Assembly (NCBI GenBank): GCA_030150265.1
Contig: JASLGG010000032.1
Location: 62,001 to 126,000, forward strand
Length of the DNA: 64,000 bases
Source of the DNA: Protaetiibacter sp.
GTDB lineage: Bacteria > Actinomycetota > Actinomycetes > Actinomycetales > Microbacteriaceae
Reading direction: 5' to 3'
Position 1 is the first letter of the stretch. Every line of letters begins with the position of its first letter. Shown here in pieces: positions 48,899 through 56,708 of this stretch. The notes beneath the pieces are model-generated. The model was given only the letters and a program-made list of their open reading frames with translations. It did no database searches and was not told the DNA's origin. Both the position numbers and the translations under genes were made by a program.

Positions 48899-51055
48899 TC
48901 AGGCCTTGCTCCGTGCCCGGCGGCGTGCGGCGAACAGGGTGGCGATCCCGAGGCCGCCCAGCAGGCATGCGACCGCGAGGAGCGGAGCGACGCCCGACGC
49001 GCCGGTCGAGGCGAGCCCCGATCCCGCGCCCGGGTCGTCCGGGCAGGGGGGCAGCGCCACGGTGCCGTTGGAGGGGCCGCACGGCCGGGGCTGCCCGCCG
49101 GGGCCGCCGCCGGGTCCCTCCGGGGACTCCGCCACGACATGGATCGTCACGAGCACGAAGCCCGAGACGTAGCCGTTCGCGTCCTCGAGGTTGTACGACA
49201 TCACGTCGTCGCCCACGAAGCCGGCATCCGGCGTGTAGGTGAAGGAGCCGGTCGTGTAGTCGAAGCCCGTGACCGTGCCGTGCGTCGGGCTGCCGTAGGA
49301 GCGCACCGTGAAGGCGTCACCGTTCGGGTCGCTGTCGTTCGCGAGCAGGTGGTGGGGCGTGCCGACCACGAGCGGGGTGTCGACGGGGGTGGTGTACTCG
49401 TCGTCGGCCGGCTGCGGGGTCTGGTCGGCATCGAGCGACACGGAGATCGTGACGGTGACCGAGTAGCTCGTGAGGCCGCCCGGATCCTGCGCGATGTAGC
49501 TGAAGCTGTCGCCGCCGAAGGACTGCGGGTCGGAGACGTAGGTGAAGCTGCCGTCGGCGTTGAGGGTCAGCGTGCCGTAGCTGGGGTCCGTGTGGGAGAA
49601 GACCGAGAGGGTGTCGCCGTCGATGTCGATGTCGTTGGCGAGCACGCCGGCCCCCGGCGTGACGACGAGGGTGCCGCCCTGCACCGTGGCGTAGGCGTCG
49701 TCGACGGCCTCGGGGGCGTGGTTGACGTCGGGGTCGGGCGTGACCGTGATCGTCACGGCGGTGAGCTCGCTCTGGGCGCCCTTCGGGTCCACGGCGTAGT
49801 AGCGGAAGACGTCCTGGCCGTAGAAGCCGGCATCCGGGGTGTAGCTGAAGGAGCCGTCCGCGCTCGCCAGGAGCGTGCCATGCAGGGGGATGTAACCGGT
49901 CAGGTAGCTGAGCGCCTTGCCCTCCGGGTCGGTGTCGTTCGCGAGCAAGCCGTTCGCCGCATCCACCACGAGCACCCCGCCCTCCTGCACCGTGTAGGAG
50001 TCCGGCACCGCGACGGGGGCCGCGTTGGCGCCGCCGATCACGAAGGAGATGGACGACGTCGTCGAGAGCACGCCGTCGGTGACGACGTAGCCGAAGTGGC
50101 GGGTGCCCACGAAGCCGGTCGGCGGTGTGTAGACCCAATCGCCGCCCGTGACGCCGATGCTCTCGCCGGGCAGCATGCCGCCGAGGTCGGCGAGCACGAT
50201 CGCGTCGACGGTGAGGGTGTCGCCGTCCGGATCGGTCGCCCCGACGAGCAGCTGCACCGTCTTCCAGTCGGCGCCCAGCGAGAGAGGGGTGTCGAGCTCG
50301 ACGTCGTAGCTGCGGGCGGGCGCGCTCGGCGCCTGGTTGGCCGAGGTCACCTCGATCGTCACGGTGGCCCAGTTGCTGAGCTTGGAGGTGGAGTCGACGA
50401 GCTGATAGCTGAAGCTGTCGGCGCCGATGTAGCCCGCGACGGGGGTATAGGAGAAGCCGCCCGTGTTGTTCGCGATGACCGTGCCGTGGCTGGGCTGGGT
50501 GACGCTGGTGAGGCTGAAGGTGTCGCCGTCCGGGTCGGAGTCGTTCGCGAACAGGCCCGGGTCGGCCACGACGAGTGCGGTGCTGACGGGCGTCGTGTAG
50601 TTGTCGTCGACCGCGACAGGGGCGCCGGAGGAGGGATCGCCGGGGCCCGCCGCGACGGTGACCTTGCCCACGACATCCGTCTGCGAGGTGCCGTCGGTGA
50701 GCACGAAGTTGAAGTCCACGGTGCCGCTGAAGCCGGCATCGGGGGCCCAGCCCACGAGGCAGGTGGTCGCGTCGTAGGAGTCGATCGTGCCGTTGATGTC
50801 GAGGGTGCTGTCCATGCCGGCGAGCGAGATGGGGTCGCCCTCGGGGTCCATCGCGCCCGCGCAGAGGTTCATGGTGATCGCGGTGGCGTTCGCGGTGGCC
50901 CAGGTGGTGGTGCCCGCGACGGGAGCGCCGCCATCCGCGTGGGCCGCGACCCCGGTGAGGGCGACGCCGCCAGCGGAGAGCAGGGCGACGGTGAGGGCGG
51001 CGACCCCGCGCTTCAGCAGCGTGCGGGGCCGGCCGGGAGTGATGGGAGCACGCAT
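48899..51055 (-). CDS. Cell-wall surface protein with six cadherin-like repeats and LAxTG anchor
   Basis: A 718-residue exported protein. A signal peptide (about 1-40, cleaved near AHADGG) is followed by six tandem domains of about 90-105 residues. Their shared pattern is xPVAVDDxYTTPxxTPL, LLANDSDPDGD, PSHGTV and FTYTPDAGFxGxDSFSY, the cadherin-like/Big_9 type with calcium-binding DPDGD loops. A Pro/Gly linker leads to the sorting signal LASTG (681-685), a hydrophobic helix and the basic tail RRRARSK. LAxTG is the motif of class E sortases in high-GC Gram-positives, so the protein is probably anchored to peptidoglycan. AAGGA precedes the ATG. Confidence 0.9.
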   Translation of the reverse strand: MRAPITPGRPRTLLKRGVAALTVALLSAGGVALTGVAAHADGGAPVAGTTTWATANATAITMNLCAGAMDPEGDPISLAGMDSTLDINGTIDSYDATTCLVGWAPDAGFSGTVDFNFVLTDGTSQTDVVGKVTVAAGPGDPSSGAPVAVDDNYTTPVSTALVVADPGLFANDSDPDGDTFSLTSVTQPSHGTVIANNTGGFSYTPVAGYIGADSFSYQLVDSTSKLSNWATVTIEVTSANQAPSAPARSYDVELDTPLSLGADWKTVQLLVGATDPDGDTLTVDAIVLADLGGMLPGESIGVTGGDWVYTPPTGFVGTRHFGYVVTDGVLSTTSSISFVIGGANAAPVAVPDSYTVQEGGVLVVDAANGLLANDTDPEGKALSYLTGYIPLHGTLLASADGSFSYTPDAGFYGQDVFRYYAVDPKGAQSELTAVTITVTPDPDVNHAPEAVDDAYATVQGGTLVVTPGAGVLANDIDIDGDTLSVFSHTDPSYGTLTLNADGSFTYVSDPQSFGGDSFSYIAQDPGGLTSYSVTVTISVSLDADQTPQPADDEYTTPVDTPLVVGTPHHLLANDSDPNGDAFTVRSYGSPTHGTVTGFDYTTGSFTYTPDAGFVGDDVMSYNLEDANGYVSGFVLVTIHVVAESPEGPGGGPGGQPRPCGPSNGTVALPPCPDDPGAGSGLASTGASGVAPLLAVACLLGGLGIATLFAARRRARSKA

Positions 51056-51247
51056 CAGGGTCCTTCGAGCTGGTGGTTTTCGGCGCGCGCCAGTGCGGCG
51101 GCGGGACAACGTTTCCGGCTCGCGCCCCGCGGCGGATGAGGAGCGGATGCTCAACTCGTGCGCGTCCGGTTACTCACCCGTGCGCGCGGTTACTCACCCG
51201 GCGGGCTCTGGGCCGGCGCCGGGTGGGAGCCGCGCGGAGACGACGAA

Positions 51248-51272
51248 AGCCCCCGCTACGAGAGCAGGGGCT
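51248..51272 (-). terminator. Terminator of the tRNA cluster
   Basis: On the minus strand, AGCCCC ... GGGGCT is followed by TTCG, directly after the tRNA-Phe 3' end. Confidence 0.65.
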
Positions 51273-51279
51273 TCGATGG

Positions 51280-51352
51280 TGGCTCCGACGGGCGTCGATC
51301 CCGTGACCTCACGATTTTCAGTCGTGCGCTCTACCAACTGAGCTACAGAGCC
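51280..51352 (-). tRNA. tRNA-Phe (GAA)
   Basis: A 73-nt cloverleaf on the minus strand: acceptor GGCTCTG/CGGAGCC, D-arm TAGCTCAGTTGG, anticodon GAA at 51317-51319 and TTC-type T-arm variant (CGGGATCGACGCCCG). The 3' CCA is encoded (51277-51279). Last gene of the Glu-Asp-Phe cluster. Confidence 0.95.
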
Positions 51353-51375
51353 TCAGCGGCGAACCGCTGATTGTG

Positions 51376-51405
51376 CGAGAGCCTCTCCTTGCGGAAAGGC
51401 TCTCG
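51376..51405 (-). other. Hairpin between tRNA-Asp and tRNA-Phe
   Basis: CGAGAGCCT and AGGCTCTCG form a perfect 9-bp stem with an imperfect inner part. It may be a processing site for the tRNA precursor or a partial terminator. Confidence 0.5.
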
Positions 51406-51412
51406 GCACCAG

Positions 51413-51486
51413 CGACCCTGACGGGACTTGAACCCGCGACCTCCGCCGTGACAGGGCGGCACGCTAACCAACTGCGCTACAGGGCC
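51413..51486 (-). tRNA. tRNA-Asp (GTC)
   Basis: A 74-nt cloverleaf on the minus strand: acceptor GGCCCTG/CAGGGTC (one G-U pair), anticodon stem CCGCC/GGCGG with anticodon GTC at 51450-51452 and T-loop GTTCAAGT. The CCA end is not encoded. Confidence 0.95.
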
Positions 51487-51511
51487 TTGCTTGTTGAGTT
51501 GTCTCGATTGG

Positions 51512-51584
51512 TGACCCCAACGGGATTCGAACCCGTGCTGCCGCCGTGAAAGGGCGGTGTCCTAGGCCACTAAACGATGGGGCC
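51512..51584 (-). tRNA. tRNA-Glu (TTC)
   Basis: A 73-nt cloverleaf on the minus strand: acceptor GGCCCCA/TGGGGTC, anticodon stem CCGCC/GGCGG with anticodon TTC at 51548-51550 and T-loop GTTCGAAT. The CCA is encoded (51509-51511). It is promoter-proximal in the cluster. Confidence 0.95.
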
Positions 51585-51616
51585 ATGACGGCGAACCGCA
51601 CAGCAACCGAGGGTCA

Positions 51617-51622
51617 AGCATA
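51617..51622 (-). promoter_or_regulatory. -10 hexamer TATGCT of the tRNA cluster
   Basis: Read leftwards, TATGCT lies 32 bases before the mature 5' end of tRNA-Glu, a usual distance for a tRNA operon promoter. The -35 is weak. Confidence 0.45.
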
Positions 51623-51789
51623 CGTGGCGGAGCCGCTTAACGCGAATCGAGGAGAACGGATGCGCACAGCGACTTTCGCGCACTGGGCGCGCCCTCCCGC
51701 GGAACTTCAAGCCATGGTTGAGGCTTGACGGCGGCGACGCGATCCTTTCTCGAACGGAATCGTGTTGTTAGTGTGGTTGATGTTGCTCA

Positions 51790-51818
51790 TGTGACAGACG
51801 CCGATCACGGCGGTCACA
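51790..51818. promoter_or_regulatory. TGTGAC/GTCACA dyad ahead of the peptidoglycan hydrolase pair
   Basis: Six-base arms TGTGAC (51790-51795) and GTCACA (51813-51818) lie 18-46 bp before the ATG at 51836. Candidate regulator site for a cell-wall gene pair; no regulator can be named from sequence. The rest of 51585-51835 holds no gene. Confidence 0.35.
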
Positions 51819-51835
51819 GGGAACGAGGTTGAGGG

Positions 51836-53071
51836 ATGCAGCACCGTCGGGGGATCAGCGGATCGCGTGCGAGCCGCGCAGGATCGCGCGCGACCGGGGT
51901 GGTCGCGGCCACCGCATCCGTGCTCCTCAGCGTGACCCTGGGCATCCAGCCCGCTGTCGCGGCACCGGCCGACTTCCCGAGCTGGGCCGACGTGCAGGCC
52001 GCCAAGCGCGACGAGGCCAGCGCCAAGGCGCAGCTCGCCAGCCTCAACGCGAGCATCGTGAGCGCCCAGGCCGAGGTCGACCGCACGCAGGCCGAGGCCG
52101 AGAAGCGCGGCACCGAGTACGCCGACGCGCAGCAGGCCTTCGACGAGCAGGCCGTCGTCACCCAGAACCTCCTCGATCAGGCCACCACGGCGCGGGAGGC
52201 GGCCGACAAGGCGCGGCGCGACTCGGCGCAGCTCATCTCCGCCCTCGCGCGGCAGGGCTCCGGCCGCGACCTCACCGCGAGCCTCATCGGCGACACCGGC
52301 AACGCCGACGGCTACCTCTACCGGATCGGCGCCATGCAGAAGGTGTCGGAGCGCACCGACACCGCCTACGCGCGCACCGTGCAGCTCACCCAGACGGCCG
52401 CCTCGCTCGCCGACCAGGCCAAGGTGGCTCAGGCCAAGCTCGAAGAGCTGCGGATCGACGCCGAGAACAAGTTCCAGATCGCCCAGGCCGCCGCCATCGA
52501 GGCGCAGACGAAGTTCGACGAGCTGCAGGCCGCCAAGGCGAAGGCCGAGACGCTCGTCGCGTTCCTCAGCGGGCAGCGCGAGCAGACCGAGGCCGACTAC
52601 CTCGAGGGCCTGCGGCAGAAGTGGGGCTCGGGGGCGGCCGGCGAGGTGAGCGCGAGCGGTTGGGCGCGTCCCGCCGCGGGCTACATCTCGTCGAGCTTCG
52701 GCTGGCGCATCGACCCGATCAACGGCTCGCGCGCCTTCCACACCGGCGTCGACCTCGCAGGGCCCGGATGCGGTGCGCCGATCTACGCCGCCCACGCCGG
52801 CACCGTCGTCTACGCGGGCTGGTTCGGCACCTGGGGCAACTACATCCGCATCGAGAACGGCGACGGCACCAACACCGGTTACGCCCACATCCAGCCGGGT
52901 GGGATCGGGGTGTCGATCGGTCAGGAGGTCGGACCCGGCCAGCTCATCGCGCGCGTCGGCACGACGGGCCACTCGACCGGATGCCACCTGCACTTCATCG
53001 TGCGAGTCAACGGCGAGACCCTCACCGACCCGGTGCCGTTCATGCGCAACCAGGGGATCACCCTTGGCTGA
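51836..53071 (+). CDS. Secreted M23-family peptidoglycan endopeptidase with coiled coil
   Basis: A 411-residue protein. The signal peptide ends near VAAPAD (about residue 43). A long coiled coil of Ala/Gln/Glu-rich heptads (about 50-270) starts with DFPSWADVQAAKRDEA. The C-terminal LytM/M23 zinc peptidase domain (about 285-405) has its zinc ligands in FHTGVDLAG (His302, Asp306) and HLH (His384, His386). Both ligand motifs are intact, so it is probably an active enzyme and not an EnvC-like activator. It is translationally coupled to the NlpC/P60 gene downstream. Confidence 0.92.
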   Translation: MQHRRGISGSRASRAGSRATGVVAATASVLLSVTLGIQPAVAAPADFPSWADVQAAKRDEASAKAQLASLNASIVSAQAEVDRTQAEAEKRGTEYADAQQAFDEQAVVTQNLLDQATTAREAADKARRDSAQLISALARQGSGRDLTASLIGDTGNADGYLYRIGAMQKVSERTDTAYARTVQLTQTAASLADQAKVAQAKLEELRIDAENKFQIAQAAAIEAQTKFDELQAAKAKAETLVAFLSGQREQTEADYLEGLRQKWGSGAAGEVSASGWARPAAGYISSSFGWRIDPINGSRAFHTGVDLAGPGCGAPIYAAHAGTVVYAGWFGTWGNYIRIENGDGTNTGYAHIQPGGIGVSIGQEVGPGQLIARVGTTGHSTGCHLHFIVRVNGETLTDPVPFMRNQGITLG

Positions 53072-54344
53072 GCAGGAGAAGGGCGCCGCCGCATCCCGCC
53101 GCCCGATCGGGCAGGCGGCGACGGCAGCCGTGTCGATCGCCGCGGCGTTCGCCCTCACCGCCACGGGCAGCACGCCCGCCACCGCCGTGCTGCGCCCCGA
53201 CTTCCCCACCTGGCAGGAGGTGCAGGCGGCCAAGCAGAGCGAGGCGGCCAAGAAGGCCGAGATCGCCAAGCTCGAGCAGCTCGTCTCCGAGCTGCAGGCC
53301 CAGGCGGATGCGCTCAGCAAGGTCGCGATGCAGAAGGCGGAGGACGCGCTGCTCGCCCAGAGCGACCTCGACGCGGCGGAGGCCACGACCGCGCGGCTCG
53401 CCGACCAGCTCGCCGACGCCCAGAAGCGGGCCGACGCCTCCGCGCGGCTCGCCGCGAGCCTCATCAGCCGCCTGGCGCGCACGGGGTCCGGCGACCCGAC
53501 GATGGCGCTCGCGTTCTCGTCCGAGACGGATGCGGACCGGCTGCTCACGCGGCTCGGCACGATGTCGAAGCTCACCGAGTCGTCGTCGAAGCTCGTCGAG
53601 CAGGCGGTGTTCGACAAGCGCGCGGTGAGCTCGCTCGCCGATCAGGCGAAGGTCGCCGAGGACGAGCGCCGCCGGCGCGCCGAGGTGGCCCAGCGCGCCC
53701 AGGCGGATGCGGAGCAGGCCGCGGCCGACGTCGAGGCCCAGGTCGCGGCGCAGACCGCGAACCGCTCGGTGCTGTACGCGCAGCTCGCGAGCCTCAAGGG
53801 CACGACGGCGGAGCTCGAGCAGCAGTACGCCGAGGGCGTCGCGGCGCAGCAGCCCGCGCCCGGCTCGGGCGGTTCGGGCGGTTCGGGTTCAGGCGGATCG
53901 GGGGGCTCGGGCACCGTTCCGGGCGTCGACCCGAATCCGCCGGCCCCCGTCGGCTCGGCCGTCGAGGGCGCGATCGCCTACGCGAAGACCCAGCTCGGCA
54001 AGCCCTACGCGCTCGGCGGCATGGGCCCGGACGTGTGGGACTGCTCGGGCCTCACCAAGGCGTCCTATGCATCCGTCGGCGTCTACATCGGACCGCACAG
54101 CTCGACCGACCAGTACAACTACATGGCGGCGCAGGGGCGTCTCGTGCCCTACAGCGAGGCCCAGGCCGGCGACCTCATCTTCTACTCGGACGGCGGATCG
54201 GCGGCCGTGCCGCGCAAGTATCACGTCACGATCTACCTGGGCGGCGGCATGATGATCGAGGCTCCGAACCCGAGCGTGCCGGTGCGCATCGTGCCGGTCC
54301 GCAAGGGCGACCTCGTGCCGTACGTGGGGCGCCCGACCGGCTGA
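53064..54344 (+). CDS. Secreted NlpC/P60 peptidoglycan hydrolase with coiled coil
   Basis: A 426-residue protein started by TTG at 53064, eight bases inside the upstream gene, with GGGG eight bases before it. No ATG or GTG offers a better start. An N-terminal export segment (about 15-40) is followed by DFPTWQEVQAAKQSEA and a coiled coil (about 50-260) resembling that of the M23 neighbour, then a Ser/Gly linker. The NlpC/P60 domain has catalytic Cys327 (DCSGLT) and His387 (KYHVTIYL). It cleaves peptide bonds in the stem peptide, as RipA-type hydrolases do in daughter-cell separation. Confidence 0.9.
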   Translation: MAEQEKGAAASRRPIGQAATAAVSIAAAFALTATGSTPATAVLRPDFPTWQEVQAAKQSEAAKKAEIAKLEQLVSELQAQADALSKVAMQKAEDALLAQSDLDAAEATTARLADQLADAQKRADASARLAASLISRLARTGSGDPTMALAFSSETDADRLLTRLGTMSKLTESSSKLVEQAVFDKRAVSSLADQAKVAEDERRRRAEVAQRAQADAEQAAADVEAQVAAQTANRSVLYAQLASLKGTTAELEQQYAEGVAAQQPAPGSGGSGGSGSGGSGGSGTVPGVDPNPPAPVGSAVEGAIAYAKTQLGKPYALGGMGPDVWDCSGLTKASYASVGVYIGPHSSTDQYNYMAAQGRLVPYSEAQAGDLIFYSDGGSAAVPRKYHVTIYLGGGMMIEAPNPSVPVRIVPVRKGDLVPYVGRPTG

Positions 54345-54364
54345 TCACCGCGGCGCGGGAATCC

Positions 54365-54853
54365 TCAGTGCGTCGGCACGTAGGCCGCGATGCCCGCCTG
54401 CACGATCGCCTCGGCCTCGGCCGCGTCGCCCCAGCCCTCGGTCTTGACCCACTTGCCGGGCTCGAGGTCCTTGTAGTGCTCGAAGAAGTGCTCGATCTCC
54501 TTGCGGGTGAACTCCGGGATGTCGTCGACGTCCTGGATGTGCGCCCACCGCGGGTCCTTGGCGGGCACGGCGATGACCTTGGCGTCGCTGCCGCCGTCAT
54601 CCGTCATCTTGAAGACGCCGACCGGGCGCACCTTGACGCCCACGCCCGGGAACAGGGGGTACTCGAGCAGCACGAGCACGTCGACCGGGTCGCCGTCGAG
54701 GCCGAGGGTGTTCTCGAAGAAGCCGTAGTCGGTGGGGTACACGAAGCCCGTGAACAGCACGCGGTCGAGGAAGACGCGGCCGGTCTCGTGGTCGACCTCG
54801 TACTTGTTGCGGCTCCCCTTGGGGATCTCGATGACGGCGGCGTAGTCGGCCAT
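54365..54853 (-). CDS. ppa: Inorganic pyrophosphatase
   Basis: A 162-residue family I soluble pyrophosphatase. It has the metal/substrate motifs GSRNKYEVDHETG, YPTDYGFFENTLGLDGDPVDVLVL and the KDPRWAHI region. It hydrolyses pyrophosphate from biosynthetic reactions. It is divergent from tilS, with 45 bp between the two start codons, and convergent with the NlpC/P60 gene. GGAG lies before the ATG. Confidence 0.97.
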   Translation of the reverse strand: MADYAAVIEIPKGSRNKYEVDHETGRVFLDRVLFTGFVYPTDYGFFENTLGLDGDPVDVLVLLEYPLFPGVGVKVRPVGVFKMTDDGGSDAKVIAVPAKDPRWAHIQDVDDIPEFTRKEIEHFFEHYKDLEPGKWVKTEGWGDAAEAEAIVQAGIAAYVPTH

Positions 54854-54863
54854 GGTGTCTCCT

Positions 54864-54892
54864 GTTCACAGCTGCAGCGGGCGGAATAACGT
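54864..54892 (+). promoter_or_regulatory. Leaderless promoter of tilS
   Basis: GTTCAC (54864-54869) and TAACGT (54887-54892) are 17 bp apart. The -10 ends seven bases before the ATG at 54899. Confidence 0.55.
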
Positions 54893-54898
54893 TAGCCG

Positions 54899-56029
54899 AT
54901 GCCTCTCGACGCCCCGCGCCCCCGCCTGACGCCCGCTCGCGCCGACATCCGCCGAGCCGTGCGCGCCGCGCTGGCCGACCTCGCGCCGCTCTCGCCCCCC
55001 GAGCATCCGGTCTCCCTCAGAAATGCAGGAGACTCCCCCGACGGTGCCCGGGATGTCGCGGATGAGGATGCCACGTCGGCGGAATCTCCTGCATTTCTGA
55101 GAAGAAGAAGCGGGGACGACGGGGGGCCGCTCGTGCTCGTCGCCCTCTCGGGCGGGGCCGACTCGCTCGCGCTCGCCGCGGCGACCGCGTTCGAGGCGCC
55201 GCGGGCCGGCATGCGGGCGGGCGCGGTGATCGTCGACCACGCGCTGCAGGACGGATCGGATGCGGTGGCCGCCCGGGCGGCGGAGCAGGCGCGCGCACTC
55301 GGCCTCGACCCGGTGCGCGTGGTGCGCGTCGAGGTGGGTGCCGACGGCGGGCCGGAGGCGGCTGCGCGGGAGGCGCGCTACGCGGCGCTCGACGCGGCGG
55401 CGGATGCGGCGGGTGCCGCCGCGGTGCTGCTCGCCCACACCCTCGACGACCAGGCCGAGACGGTGCTGCTGGGCCTCGCCCGCGGCAGCGGCGCGGCCAG
55501 CCTGCAGGGGATGGCGCCGGAGGCGGGACGCCACCGGCGTCCGCTGCTCGGCATCCGCCGCTCGACCACGCGGCAGGCGTGCCTCGACGAGGGGCTCGAG
55601 CCGTGGGACGACCCCCACAACGCCGACCCCGCCTACGCCCGGGTGCGGGTGCGCGAGCGGGTGCTGCCGGTGCTGGAGGCCGAGCTCGGGCCGGGCGTCG
55701 CGGAGGCGCTCGCCCGCACCGCCGAGCAGGCGCGGGAGGACGCCGAGGCGTTCCAGCAGCAGATCGACGAGATCGTCGAGGACATCTGCGAACCGGCGGA
55801 GGCGGGCATCGCGGTGTCGGTCGCGGCGCTCGCGGCGAACCCGGCGGCGCTGCGGCAGCGCATCATCCGCTACGTGGTGCTCGCGGAGTTCGGGGTCGCG
55901 CTGAGCCGCGCCCAGACCCTCGACGTCGCCCGTCTCGTGACCGACTGGCACGGGCAGGGGCCGATCGACCTGCCGGGCGTCACGGCGGCCCGGACGGGCG
56001 GTCGCCTGGTGTTCTCGGCTGCGCCGTAG
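54899..56029 (+). CDS. tilS: tRNA(Ile)-lysidine synthase with an in-frame palindromic insertion
   Basis: A 376-residue ATP-pyrophosphatase that converts the wobble C of tRNA-Ile(CAU) to lysidine. The PP-loop SGGADS lies at about residues 84-89, after VLVAL. HTLDDQAETVLLGLARGSG and the TilS-type PWDDPHNADP region follow, and the C-terminal domain is the short actinobacterial form. Codons 40-68 lie exactly on an 86-bp inverted-repeat element that adds a Ser/Asp/Ala-rich loop between the N-terminal helix and the PP-loop; the reading frame stays open. The ATG follows directly on a -10 hexamer. hpt and ftsH follow, the usual order in actinobacteria. Confidence 0.93.
   Translation: MPLDAPRPRLTPARADIRRAVRAALADLAPLSPPEHPVSLRNAGDSPDGARDVADEDATSAESPAFLRRRSGDDGGPLVLVALSGGADSLALAAATAFEAPRAGMRAGAVIVDHALQDGSDAVAARAAEQARALGLDPVRVVRVEVGADGGPEAAAREARYAALDAAADAAGAAAVLLAHTLDDQAETVLLGLARGSGAASLQGMAPEAGRHRRPLLGIRRSTTRQACLDEGLEPWDDPHNADPAYARVRVRERVLPVLEAELGPGVAEALARTAEQAREDAEAFQQQIDEIVEDICEPAEAGIAVSVAALAANPAALRQRIIRYVVLAEFGVALSRAQTLDVARLVTDWHGQGPIDLPGVTAARTGGRLVFSAAP
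55016..55101. repeat. 86-bp palindromic element inside tilS
   Basis: CTCAGAAATGCAGGAGA (55016-55032) and its exact reverse complement (55085-55101) enclose 52 bp; inward of the arms the homology continues imperfectly (TCCCCCGACG against TTCCGCCGACG). The arms are much more AT-rich than the gene. It encodes residues 40-68 of TilS. Confidence 0.85.
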
Positions 56030-56032
56030 GCT
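56027..56032 (+). promoter_or_regulatory. -10 hexamer TAGGCT of hpt (leaderless)
   Basis: TAGGCT overlaps the tilS stop codon and ends seven bases before the ATG at 56039. Confidence 0.5.
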
Positions 56033-56038
56033 GTCTCC

Positions 56039-56590
56039 ATGGAGCCGGCCGACATCCAGGGTGACCTGACCGAGGTGCTGCTCAGCGAGGCCCAGATCCA
56101 CGACCGGATCGCCGAGCTGTGCCGCCAGATCGAGCGCGACTACGAGGGTCGTGAGCTGCTGCTCGTCGGGGTGCTGAAGGGCGCCGTGATGGTCATGGCG
56201 GATGTCTCGCGCGAGCTGCGCCGGCACATCGAGATGGACTGGATGGCGGTGAGCTCCTACGGGGCCGGCACCCAGTCGTCGGGCGTCGTGCGCATCCTGA
56301 AGGATCTCGACACCGACCTCACGGGGCGCGACGTGCTCATCGTGGAGGACATCATCGACTCCGGGCTCACGCTCTCGTGGCTGCGGGAGAACCTCGAGAG
56401 CCGCGGGGCCGCATCCGTCGAGATCTGCGCGCTGCTGCGCAAGCCGGAGGCCGCGAAGGTCGACGTCGACGTCAAGTACGTGGGCTTCGAGATCCCCAAC
56501 CACTTCGTGGTGGGCTACGGCCTCGACTACGCCGAGAAGTACCGCAACCTCCGCGCCGTCGGCATCCTCGCCCCCCACGTCTACTCCTGA
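56039..56590 (+). CDS. hpt: Hypoxanthine phosphoribosyltransferase
   Basis: A 183-residue purine salvage enzyme. The PRPP-binding motif is VLIVEDIIDSGLTL, with LLVGVLKGAVMVMADV (PPi loop) and SSYGAGTQSSG (flexible loop). The C-terminal VGYGLDYAEKYRNL is typical of bacterial Hpt. It converts hypoxanthine or guanine to the nucleotide. It stands nine bases after tilS. Confidence 0.96.
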   Translation: MEPADIQGDLTEVLLSEAQIHDRIAELCRQIERDYEGRELLLVGVLKGAVMVMADVSRELRRHIEMDWMAVSSYGAGTQSSGVVRILKDLDTDLTGRDVLIVEDIIDSGLTLSWLRENLESRGAASVEICALLRKPEAAKVDVDVKYVGFEIPNHFVVGYGLDYAEKYRNLRAVGILAPHVYS

Positions 56591-56708
56591 GGGCTGGGGG
56601 TTCCCGCGGGCATCAGCCTCCGGCGAACATCCAGGCGGGGCCGAGGAGCCGGGCGGTAGCCTGACAGTCACGTCTCAGAGGAAGGACCGGGCCTACGCCC
56701 GCTCTCAC

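Noticed and set aside
51280..51584. tRNA cluster as an integration (att) site
   Set aside because: No integrase, phage gene or direct repeat of a tRNA 3' end is found on either side.
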